This document shows, in pieces, positions 12,100 through 24,607 of a DNA stretch of 64,000 bases. The stretch's first letter is position 1. Each line of letters begins with the position of its first letter. The DNA is from Glandiceps talaboti (Eukaryota; Hemichordata; Enteropneusta; Spengelidae), in contig NC_135565.1 of NCBI RefSeq assembly GCF_964340395.1, positions 18,522,209 to 18,586,208 of the forward strand, given 5' to 3'. Position numbers and translations under genes: made by a program. The notes below the pieces were generated by a model. That model was given only the letters and a program-made list of their open reading frames with translations, was not told the origin of the DNA and made no database searches.

Positions 12100-15000
12100 A
12101 TGACTTGCAAGTGTCAATTCGATTTTCTCAAGAACAGACTAAGCGCACTTTTTCATCGATATGGCAAATTTGTTGGTAAATATCCAGTTCCCTTTATCAT
12201 TTTCCCACTTATTCTTACCGTTGGATTAACAGCTGGTTTGGTATTCTTCGAACAAAATACCAATCTGGAATACCTGTATACTCCGGAAGGTAGTCAGGCG
12301 TTGAAAGACAGAGACAGAGTCGAAGAACTATTTCCTTTGGACTATGATGATGAATTTAACGCCGTTAGACAGAACACATTAGGTCGGTATGGCCGTCTGA
12401 TAGTGACTTCGAATGATGGCGGTAACATACTAAGAGAAAGTACACTACGTGAAATACTGACGCTCCATCAACATGTTATGAATATTGACATCACAGATGA
12501 GGGACAAAAATACACATTTGATGATTTATGTGGAAAATGGCACGACAAATGCAATATGAATGTTATTCTTGAACTGTATAACTATGATGCTAGCAACGTT
12601 AACAAGTTTAATGTGACATTTCCATTACACCAGACTTCAACAAGGCAGATTTTCATAGGTATGAGTCTTGGCGGTGTGGAGTTCTATGACGACAAGAAGA
12701 CAATGAAATCAGCGTCTGCCTTACAACTTTTTTATTTACTCAAACCAACCACTAATAGCAAGGAACAACGGACCGATAAATGGGAACGCGCATTTATAGA
12801 TGATGTCTCCAGTTATGATTCTAAAAATCTCAACATTTCATATTTCACATCATTGACCCAAGAACTTGAACTGGCTAGAAGTATAGACACTGTAGTTCCG
12901 TTATTTGCTCTGACACTAATCGTTTTGATGACGTTCTCTATATTGTGTTGCATCATGGCTGACTGTGTACGAAGTAAACCATGGCTAGGGGTGTTTGGAC
13001 TATTGTCTGCTGGGTTGGCTGTACCCTCATCTCTTGGTTTGTGTAGTTACTGTGGTCTTCCATTCACCAATGTTGTGAGCGCCATGCCGTTTTTAATTCT
13101 TGGTAAGTTACCACTTTGTTAGTCGTGTGTGAGTTGAAAAACAAGTCAGTCTATGCTATTACTGTTTACTTTCCTATTGATAAACAATGTGATGTTGTAG
13201 GATTTCATGTGAGAGTTGAAGATTGATATTTGTTCTTGTATTTCAATAGAAATGTGGCTGCCTTGGTGCTCCACTGATGGGAGGTGATAATTATTTTTTT
13301 TATAGAAGTACATATTTGAACTCCAGAAACAATAACAGATGTAGCACACACAACAGGATACTATAAATAATAATCATTGTTATACCCACAATCGTTCATT
13401 TTGCATTTGAAGCTGTCTCAATGCATGTAAAACGTCATGCCCCGTGAGAGAAATGCCATAACAAACAAGTTGCTGTTGCAAATACACTTTGATCCATAGA
13501 TTTTCTTTAAAAAAAAAAAAAAAAAAAAAATCCGTCAATGTTCAAATCATAATTTAAAAAAATGAATAAATCATTCATCATCTGAGGGCTATCAAAGCTA
13601 AAATGCTATGACAAGTAAATGTCAGATCTTCACCACAGGAATCTGATGAGGCCAAATTTACTCGAAATAGTGCATGTTGTTGTGTGTACTTTAAACAAAC
13701 TTCGTTGGAACTACCGACCAAACGAACAAAGAGAAACAGTGCAAGTCGAAAAACGTTTGTTTACTATCTTTATTGCATATTTGATGACGTCGATCGGATC
13801 CAACACACGTCATACATCCTGGTGCCTAGATCCGGGTATCATTTGACGCAAGATTACCATTTGGCCATCAGCCAAATAAACAAACAAAGAGAAACAATAC
13901 AAAGCGGAAACTTTTGTTTGCTATCATTTTTGTATGACTGATAACGACCCAAACCACGTGATTTCAAAAACTTTTCATACAAGCACTTGGTTTACGGTGT
14001 AGTGTAAAATATATCACCTGGAACGCAAACGTCCTTATCATTGCTCCCTTGAGAGAAGAGCGCCCACAACGGCTGATCTTTGACTCTATGTTGGATATGA
14101 TTACGGAGGAAGTTCAGTAAAGATCAGTAAATAGCGCCACAAATGGTCATTTTTCACAATGAATTACACTGCTCCCACCTTCAGAATGACTTCGGGACAA
14201 TGCTAGTATTTAAATGTCGAATAGTCTCAGAAAGTGATACCACCTATCCCTCGCTGTCAGTCCATCACAAGGCTAGATTCCTTCCTCCTGAACGAAAACT
14301 CTCAAGGGCAGGTCAGGACCCCCTCCTTGCATTTGGCGAATTCACAAGCGCACTATTTAGACATTGCAATTAACATTATTGTTGATGAACTATTTTATTT
14401 TCCCCCATGTGAGTGAAAACCATATGGCGTTTGTCAATAGATAATAGATTTGCAGACATTTGTGACTTTAATATATAGAGGCAATATTGGTCATTATTTT
14501 CAGCTTTAAATGTCATTAAATTTCATCAAACAGGAGACCTGTTTGCAATTAATGCACAATACTAGCAATTTTCTACTCGCCAAGTACAGGAGTCAAATGA
14601 ATTGCCATGATTGCAGGCGTTCAGTTCGCATCTAATTATAACTGACATAATTACATGAACTTGTATGAAACTGTCTTACACCTGTAAAAATGTTATGACA
14701 GACATTCGTTTTGTTATAAAATTACTGTAATTTGCAACACATTTCCATTAAAACCGTGTAATAGAGTTGTTTTTCAATTCGAACAAACAAACAAACGAAC
14801 GAACGAATGAATGAACGAACGAACAAACGAGAAAGTAGGTACATTGAAATCAGCATTTCACGTTACGTTTCCTAATCAATTAACAACTTTCTTTGGCCAC
14901 TCATTCATCATTTCCTTGATCGTTCATCAATCAATAAATTATGGAAATACTTTTGGTGCTATGCGACCTTTGTTGTTTCAGTCTCGGGTAATCTTTCAGG

Positions 15001-17481
15001 TCTGTTGGTCTTGGAATTAGACAAGTTATTGGTAGCTACTAGCAGGATGTCATTATATACAGCAATTAAAACACGTCAGTATGGGTGAATGAATATTTAA
15101 ATCATGCATCATGCAAATAAGACTTATTGATCACTTGTGGTTGCGAACAATGAATCAACATGATTACTAATTGATTAGTATTTATTATCACATTTCCCAT
15201 GATGCAACATTCAACATGGCGGGTTTGCCAGTTCCCTATTGATGCATGATATGTAGCCGCATTTCCAATTTGTGTCAATTTCAGTTTACCGTTTATGTTC
15301 TAAGGGGTATATACGCAAGTTTAACTTTAACATGAGAAATTTAAGTCAACATTTCTCTCCTTTTCAAATTACTGCTCCCCCGTTTTCTTGAAAATCAATT
15401 AATTTATTTCCTCTCTATCTTCTTTAGGTATTGGAGTAGACGATATGTTCATTATGATAGCAGCATGGCGAAGAACGTCCCCTCGGCTTAGCGTCGAACA
15501 ACGTATGGGAGAGGCGTACTCAGAAGCCGCCATGTCAATCACTATCACCAGCATTACAGATTTCTTAGCTTTCGGTGTTGGCGCTATAACTTATTTTCCA
15601 TCTGTCCGAATCTTCTGTATCTATACCGCCGTCGCGGTACTATTCGACTATGCCTACCAAATCACCTTCTTTGGTGCTTGTATGGCACTGATGGGGTACA
15701 GAGAAGCTGATAACAGACACTGTTTGACGCTCAAAAAGGTCTTGTCAAAAGACGAGAGCCCATCTGTCTCGTATAGAATTTTCTGTGCAGGAGGGTCGTC
15801 TGAAAAGTCCCCACCAAGTGAACACAGCGACCATGCTATAGCGAACTTTTTCAAGAATCACTACGGACCGTTCATTACAAAAATCCCGATGAAGATTTTT
15901 ACGATTCTGTTATTCGCTGGTTACCTAGGCGTCGCTGTTTGGGGATGTTTACAACTTGAGGAGGGAATCCAGTTAGAAAATCTTGTCGGTGACGATTCGT
16001 ACGCTGCTAATTTTTATAATTTAGAAGATAAATACTTTAAAGATAATGGACCTGTTGTTGCCATAGTTATTGATGAAAAGCTTGATTATTCAGATTCTTG
16101 GGTTCAAAAACAAATAGAAAATGTCATCGTGCAGTTGGAAGAAAGTGACCATTTCCATGACAACACTGACCTGACTCAGTCATGGTTGAGAACTTTTCTT
16201 AACTTCATGGAAGACAATGATTTGACGTACACAGATGAACAGTCTTTCATCTCCAACCTTAGAGACACTTTCCTTCCCTTGGCTGACCCTTACAGAATTG
16301 ATATCAAATTCAACGACGATAATACAAGCATCGAATCTTCACGGTTTTACGTCTTTTCTAAGGACACCGACACCACAAATAGAGAACGACAAATGATGGT
16401 GGAGACCCGACGTATTGTTGAAAATTCTAACTTTACGATGTTTGCCTTCCACCCTGCGTTTATATTCTATGAACAATATCTGGCCATCTTACCAACTACA
16501 TTACAAAATATTGGTATCGCTGCAGCTGCTATGTTTGTCATGTCACTGATACTCATTCCCCATCCAGTCTGCTCGTTGTACATCACATTTGCTATAGTAA
16601 CAATTTCGACGGGTGTTGTCGGTTTTATGACATTATGGGATGTCCGATTAGACTCGGTTTCTATGATAAACATCATTATTTGTATTGGATTCAGTGTAGA
16701 CTACTCGGCACACATCACCTACGCTTTCGTCATCGCACCATATAAAACACGCAATCAACGAGCCATCGACGCCTTGTATTCACTCGGTTGGCCGATATTA
16801 GAGGGAGCTTTGTCAACGATCCTCGGCCTCGTTATATTATCTGCTTCTGGATCGTACACATTTCGGACATTTTTCAAAACCATGTTTCTCGTAATCTTCT
16901 TCGGCGCTGTTCATGGCCTGTTGTTTTTACCAGTAATTTTGACTATACTAGGTCCCTGCAATGCAGTGATAGCGCCTAAAGCAAGTAACACCATCATCCC
17001 AGTTGTGGCTCGTCAAACTCACAATCGACCAATGAGTGCTCTCTCCATCATATCAGTAACAAGTCTACACTCTGACATATCGAGTTCAGTCATAGGCCTA
17101 GACAATCCTGGTATGGTGAATGGATATGTTGACAATCCATCCCTACATCCAATCACAGCTGACGATAGAGGGAGAAAACAACCAATCACAACTCCGAACA
17201 TGAATACGTGGTTGAATGAAGTCTGTACCCAATATTGGAAAAATGGGCGTCGTGTTGAACAAACACCCAATCCAAATGTAAACGGAATACCTGGTGTACG
17301 AAATTCTAGACCAGAGTTGATTAAGTCTGAATCCAGTTTACAATTTAATCGACCTACATCAGCAACAATAGAACCACCTAACTCAGTGTCAAATGTTACT
17401 CAGCCTAGGCGCCAAATCTGCTGGGGATCAAATGAAGATGTTGGCATAGAATCTAGCAGAAATGAATATAAGCGCAGTTGA
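12100..17481 (+). CDS. PTCHD-2: Patched-domain protein, two exons, intact
   Basis: Exons 12,100-13,102 and 15,428-17,481 join in phase 1 exactly as in PTCHD-1 and give 1,018 aa; exon 1 has the same length (1,003 nt). It has TM1, the large loop, the sterol-sensing-type TM2-TM6 block with GIGVDD at the exon join, a second loop, and TM8-TM12 with GFSVDYSAH. Differences from PTCHD-1 are scattered: the starting residues (MTCKCQ for MGFECQ), LTLIVLMTFS in TM2, PSSLG in TM3, and a two-residue shorter tail near TIEPPN. Long stretches of exon 2, for example around 16,440-16,700, differ by only a few bases, while the introns differ by large indels. Same presumed role in membrane lipid or sterol handling; the substrate cannot be told. 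P450-A follows tail-to-tail 1.6 kb downstream. Confidence 0.9.
13103..15427 (+). other. Intron of PTCHD-2
   Basis: Begins GTAAGTTACC and ends TCTTCTTTAG. It is homologous in patches to the PTCHD-1 intron (for example the CCTGGTGCCTAGATCCGGGT motif at 13.8 kb against 6.6 kb) but lacks the 5.1-6.2 kb array. It has a poly-A run at 13,508-13,530, an AACG/AACA repeat at about 14,783-14,832, and unrelated sequence at 14.2-15.2 kb. No exon seen inside. Confidence 0.7.
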
Positions 17482-19101
17482 ACACTCAACACTCAAAGAC
17501 AGTACTAGTATATCACACTGCAAGTCGTCTCGGAAAGGCATTATTCGGCAATTTTGGCCTAAATACATTGTGACAGAGCTTTGACCATCACTTGATCATG
17601 TTAACTCTGATAGCATTCAATATGATTTATAACCATCATGATGACTTTTTATGCAGAATTTCCAAAATCTTGGTCTTTAAGATTCCAAAAAATAGTTTGT
17701 TCAACTGACTAAAGCTGTTTGATTCAGACTGGACCACTCTACGAAATGCCACCGTGTTCGTGCTGTATGCTAGTGTTGCCAGTCATTTTCTACATGTTGG
17801 GGTATCATTTGATTGGATTTTTTTTGTACCCGTCAGAGTATTGAACGTTAAACCTTTATTCTCCAAATTATATGTACATTTCATATTTCCATTTTCATAT
17901 TCCATAGTTTTGTTCATAGTTGTACAGGAGGCTGCATAGTTTATATTCCATGTTTGGTAAATTGACCATGTAAGTTATGGTATAGTTAGAGGGTTGTCTT
18001 AGAAATAGCAATATCTATTTATTCAGTACTGTTACAGTAATAGCTTTCATCTTTTGATCTCATACGTTTGGGTTTTTTTTCGTTATTTTTCTGATTTTCG
18101 CGAGTAGGAATTGACTAAATCAAAGAAATTCGTGGTACATATATTTCATATGGATTTACTCAATATAAGACTCACTTTTTGATGACATCTTTGACTAATT
18201 TTGAATCAAATCATATTTTCAATGTCACTATTATATCGAAATCTACCTCTACAAAATGCATTATGTCTAGCAATGATCAGTTTTTCAGAAATATGTGTGC
18301 ATAATAATTACACTGATTTGCATACTATTTAATATTTATTGCATTAACCTTCAATGAAGGTCTTGATAGAATGAAAAACTACTTTGCCAAATATTGATTG
18401 CACGAGTTAAATATCCTTGTACATATTGACATTATTAGGATTCAAATAAAGCAGAAGTTTTTAACCAGACTTGGATTTGTCCTTTTATTCGAACTCAAGT
18501 ACTAGTTATGTCCTACTCAAGTCCATCTGTGTCAAAAAATTTGTCTAACCTGTACCATACCAGTGTAGTTGGACTGATATTGATTTGTACTACGAACTTA
18601 AGATTATAATTAACAAATTTTCTAAATATAATAGGTGGCTTATATTAATTAAGCCATTTGTTGTTTACTAAATATTTATTCTTGTAAATAAGTTTACTAC
18701 CGTAAAGGTGAATCGCTTTATGAATCACACGAAGATTATCACAATATCTTAATATGTAGAATTTCAATCATATATAGTGTAGAAAATTAAAGTCCAGTTT
18801 AAAGAAATCCCATCAAAAAAAATCAAAAATAAGTAAAACTATGGCTAAATTATAAGAAATTTCAATATAATGGTATACTATCATTATATTCAAATCGATA
18901 ACTATTAGATTTCATGCATAATAGTTTGTAGCATATTTTTGTCACTCTTTTTGTAATTTTTGATATACTTTGCCTATCAGAATTCGAATTTGCAACACAC
19001 TAATCTTTACTGTGCGAATATGAGTGCATGATGGAAGGGTCCCCATATAGTTCACGTGTAGTTCAGGATTTTGATCTGTGACGAATATGAGGCTTTTCTC
19101 C
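17482..19101. other. Convergent spacer between PTCHD-2 and P450-A
   Basis: Contains the 3' flanks of both genes and is collinear with 31,100-32,744 between PTCHD-3 and P450-B. I see no coding exon; a 61-codon frame at 17,754-17,939 is not kept in the other copy. Confidence 0.65.
18445..18450 (+). promoter_or_regulatory. Possible polyadenylation signal of PTCHD-2
   Basis: AATAAA about 0.96 kb after the stop codon. In the PTCHD-3 copy the aligned sequence is AATAATG, so the hexamer is lost there, which fits a decayed gene. The transcript end is inferred only. Confidence 0.3.
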
Positions 19102-20381
19102 TTATTTATATCTCGGTGTGATACGTAGATGTATTCCGTTAATCGATCTCAATACCAAATTGTTAGTTCTTTCCGGTAGCTTATCCATCACAGGGAATAA
19201 TTCAAACCTGTGGAGGACCATTGCTATGGCAACTTTCATCTCATTCATGGCAAAGTTTTGACCGATGCAGTTTCTGAAATTAAATAAACAGGAATCAATT
19301 ATCAATCCGGTGTAACAGTTAATAAATAAATGTTGTCTAACATGTTGAATTAATCACGATCAATGCACCATTTTTTTTCTAAATCACAGGTAATTCCTGA
19401 TTTTTCCTGAGTAAATGGCCAGTGTGTGTTCAAGGTCTGTGTATACTCATCATCAGTGTGTGACGTTCTGTAAACAAGATGGCTACCTTGCCATAACCAA
19501 CATCATCTTATAATCATCATACTAAAAATTACATAATTTATTCATCAATCCATACGTTCATATACGAATTCATTTTCTCATCCATTAAAGTGGCCATATG
19601 GATGAGAATTTGGTATTTATTTTGGATTTTTATTTGATAAAACAAATTCACTATAATGTGTTTATACTTGAAAAAATAATGCGAAATAACATATACTAAG
19701 TCTATGTCCATAACTCAATACACTGCAAAACATTAAACAATGTATAAAATGTTTGTTATTGTACGTACAATAACAAACTTTTTACACTTTTTCCATCTTT
19801 TTGCAATGTAGTGAGTTATGAACATGGACTTTGTATATGCTCTTTCGCATTATTTTTTTAAGTATAAACACATAGTGAAGCTGTTTTATCAAATAAAAAT
19901 CCAAAATAAATACCAAATTCTCATCCACATGGCCAGTTTAATTTGTGAATTCATCACCCATCTACCAAGAGATTGTGTCCATGGAAAAAAGAAAAGTGAG
20001 TAAATCAATTGAAGTGATGACGAATACAGAAAGAAATTGGTGTGTGAGTCTTTAATATGGGTCTGTATTGGAGGATAATTGTGAGTGTGTCTAGTGTTTT
20101 CCTCTCCTTTCCTTTTCAATTCTCTACCAAATAAAATATATAAATAGCTACAGTACCTTGGTCCAGCTGAGAAGGGCACATATGCATATGGTGATCTGTC
20201 TTTTGTGTTTTCTGGAAGGAATCTCAGAGGGTCAAATGTCTCTGGTTCAGGCCATACATGTGCATTATGGTGCAGAGACATAATTGATACGATGACGGTG
20301 GTCCCTGTAGTAAATTAAACATTGCATTGAATAGATTATTACACAGCATGTGTTATAATTATATTATTACAATCAGAACGT

Positions 20382-20446
<65 letters not shown>

Positions 20447-23400
20447 GGTAGACACATTTACAACTACCACCAAACCCTGCCAATATTAGTGTTGTTCCTA
20501 TCCTGAGCTCCTCAAAAAATAACGACACTTCCTAACTAAATGTCTTCCATTACCTCTATTTATCGTGCAATTCCAACAATGACAAAAACAACAATATAAA
20601 TATATCAACAATAAAACAGCAAGTAGGGTAAAAAGAAAAGAGAGACAAAAATCTCATTTATAACACATTCTACAACTTAATACGCAACCAATGCATGCAG
20701 ATTATCAATTCCATCATAGACATTTCCCTAAATACATATGCATGGATAATGCAGTGAGAATAGATATCTTGTAAATAACCCTACCACTCCCCCTCCTCTC
20801 CAACAAACCTTCCAATTATTTACCTGGTGGTATGACCCCAACCTCTGGTAAAGTCAAATGTGACGTTAAACGGCGAGCTACAATTGGAACTGGAGGGCGA
20901 ATTCTCATACTTTCCTTAATACACAATGTTGTATATGACAGTGATCCAAGATCATCCCTTTTAAGGAAAAGAAGGTAAATAATGTTATCTGTAATATGCC
21001 ATGTTTTTAACTCAATTGCGAGGATCCTTCTAGAAACGAGGGACACATAGAAGAGAACACACATGAGATTTATATAGAGTATAATTTGAGAACTCTCAAT
21101 TATAGGTCAACCTGTGACGTCATCGCCAATAGCGCCATCTATCAAGGTCAATCGGCCGAGCAACATAAAAGCATTCCAGTAACAGTCGCTACCACTTTGC
21201 TGATGAGTTTAATGTTTTTAGTATTTCAAGGCCATTGACCAATCAAAATGATGCAAAATACTACTAGAAGAGAGTGAAGTCTTATACGCGTTTCACTTCA
21301 GCTACAGACTGGATTTGTCTGCAATTTGCTGGATGGTATTCTATATAAACTTGTATTCTAACCTTCTCACTCTAAATCATCATAAATGTGGTCATATTTG
21401 AAAGGATAAAATACATTTGTCAATAGCAAATGAAAACCACTTGAGCGATCCAAAGTATCTGCTCTCAGTATTAACTTAATACGAACTTACCATTCAATTT
21501 GTTTATTATCTTTACCAGTTAGTATTCGATCAGCTTCTTGTCGGCATTTCTCTTGATGTTCTGGATTAATGGCTAGGTTGTACAGAATCCAGGATATACC
21601 ACTGGCTGTAGTGTCATGACCTTCAAACATAAATGTATCTACTTCATCCTGAATTTCTTGGTCTGATAACCCTTCACCCCCTTCATCCTGTAAACAATAG
21701 ATTGTGAAGCCTTAAAACGAGTTGCAGTAATGACTAAGAAAGAGAATGGGACATGTTAAACGTAGTAAATGAACATTCCAAAAGTGGAGACATTTACTGA
21801 CATTTTACTCGCCAGCTCCCTCTCTTCCTCCATTCACATTATCACCATATAGAGTTTATCATCTTGTTCATGGTCATAGAAATAATCGATGCAGAGATCA
21901 GTATCGAATATGTCTAGATGATGCAATATATCTAAACTATTGCGTATTCTTCATTGAAAACAATATAACATCATGATTAAAACAATCATATGTTCCAAAT
22001 ACATTCATCACAATCATCATCATCATCATCATTATCATCATCATCATCATCATCATCATTTGCTTAAAGATATAGACATAAATGCTTGAAAATTAAACGA
22101 CATATAATTCAAAATTTTAACTGTGTTCTACCTTTGCACTCAGTAGAATATCCAAAAAGTCAATGTATTTTCGGAAACTTTTTGTCTTGTTTACTTCTTC
22201 TTTTCTCAGTGTCACTTTTCTTTCTTGTATCACACGTTTAGAGTAGTCGTGAACAGATTTCACAGCTTTACGAAATCTATATCCCATTCGTGACATGTGA
22301 AAAATGACGTCATTGTGGTAGGGTACAAATCTAGCTCTCGTCATGGCCAAGTATGACAATGCATAAACTCCCCGGATGTATGGATGCTGGTTCCTATTAT
22401 AGTAAAAACAATTATAGAAATCATTAGTGTCTGTTTGTTCTCACTATAGGAAATTGACAGCAGGTCTGAGTGTTTTTTATCAAACTGGTTGCCGACCGGT
22501 TCTTATGCATCGGTAAGCTAACTATAGATATGTTCTCACTCCCTTAAAACTCAGTAACTATTGCAGACAGTCGTTCATGCCTTTTTTGCTACGTTTCATC
22601 TAAAACAAAGTCGTCGTCTCGCTCCGTAGCACTGACATACTAATGCGTACTGATTGCGAGCGAGGCGACGACTTTAGTTTTTAGATAATTAAACGTAGCA
22701 AAAAAGGCACGAACGACAGTCTATAACTAATACAGAACTGTCATTATGACACTAGCTTACTTTCTAACTGATCACCAAATGATGACAACGACACGCAATC
22801 CAGAATGATTTGCGGTAAAGACTAGTACGAGTAGTTATACTGGTAGTGTACTACAATTTTGTTAGTAGTATTAAAAGAATGGTACTATATACTTTTATTG
22901 AGATAGTTTTGTTTATATTACTTTCGATCAAATTTGTCAATATATTATAGAATTACGTGTGTGCTAGTAATTACATTTGTAATTCCATGGGTGCGAGTGC
23001 ATACTAGTGGCATTTGCACTGAAATTATTATATGTGTATGCAAATGAGCGTGCGCGATTAGTCCATTTGTACACGAAATCACTCGAATGCAACTTTTACA
23101 GAATCAGTGGGTACCAGTGTGGGATAATACCCTCGAGGTATTGGCTCTCGTGATTGCGGTGTAGTCTACATTTTAGCCGTTACGTTCGTGAACGTACAGC
23201 TCCAGAGAACACTGCATACACACGTGCAAATACCACACTTTATACACACAGGTATCTGTTATATTATAATACTTACTTGTCAACTTGACAGTTGCTTTCT
23301 TGACTAAAGATACACTTCAACAGACTATCCAATGTCATCAAACTAACGTGTTCAAATATTTCTACCTCACAACTACTTTCTCCATTCTTCTGACACAGTG

Positions 23401-23670
23401 CATCCCATTTACTCTAAAATGAAATGGATGACAAACTGTGTATCAGGATGTTTACACTTGTATGACAGACCAGGTTAATAGCGTCGAAGATAGCAGGGAT
23501 ATCTAATAGAAGAACACGGTTTATGGCTTTGGTGACGGTGGTGATAGTGGTGGTCATGATGATGATGTGATGATAGTGGTGGTGGTAGTTGTTGAAGTCT
23601 ACCCGTTGTGGTGGTGCTGGTGGCAATGGTGCTGGTGCTGGTGATGATGTTGATGTTGATGTTGTTTTTC

Positions 23671-23726
<56 letters not shown>

Positions 23727-23738
23727 GACGACGACGAC

Positions 23739-23787
<49 letters not shown>

Positions 23788-24500
23788 TAGATGTTGATAT
23801 TAATGATGCTGGTGGGGCTGCTGCTGGTGAATAATGGAGGTGAGTTAGAGAATATTGTATGGTCATGACGTCAGACTTATCAGACACTTATGAGACCACA
23901 TTGTACAATTTTAAAGTTTCATGTCCATTTATAATTCTAAAAAGCAGTTACTGTGCAAATGACAAAAGTTCGAGTAGTGAGTAGAAAATCCATTATTTCC
24001 CCTTACCAACATAGTTTGAATACACTCATTGTATACATTAACATATGGTCGTAGTATATCAAAGTGAAAACCAGGCGTTAGGAGACGTCTATTGCGAAAC
24101 CATTTTTGTCCAGAACTAATTAGCAAGCCATCACCAAGCCAGGGTTTGACTATCCCGTAGAAAAAATCATCCTTTGGTTCTATAGAAAAAAGGGGTAATA
24201 AAAAGATATTGAGTTTACAGAATAAAGATTTTCATTCATTTCCAGGAACTCTACTTACAAGGACTTTGACTAGCTCATCTTCTAGGATATACCTTACTCT
24301 AGCCATTTTAATTTAACTAAACAAATTACTGAGACATATCTATAAGTTTAGTGGCTACAATTCATACAAAGCTATATTATGAATTTTGACAGTACATTCT
24401 TAGCCAGAGTACCTACATACCAACATACATACATACATACATACATACATACATACATACATACATACATACATCATACATACATACATACATACATACA

Positions 24501-24531
<31 letters not shown>

Positions 24532-24548
24532 TACATACATACATATAT

Positions 24549-24607
<59 letters not shown>

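Noticed and set aside
19818-20003. Small gene at the P450-A exon 8/9 region (also at 33,457-33,642)
   Set aside because: It is the right arm of the hairpin element read as protein; conserved only because the whole intron was duplicated.
19889-20156. Extension of P450 exon 8 past 20,157
   Set aside because: A donor (AG/GTACTG) stands at 20,157 and the join to exon 9 restores FSAGPRNCIG; the extension would destroy the heme loop.
23589-23834. Poly-Asp/Val, poly-Met/Leu and poly-Ser/Thr frames
   Set aside because: Translated triplet microsatellite in a P450 intron; the other paralog lacks most of it.
24421-24604. Regular short repeats as a CRISPR array
   Set aside because: Pure four-base microsatellite with no spacers, in an animal genome.
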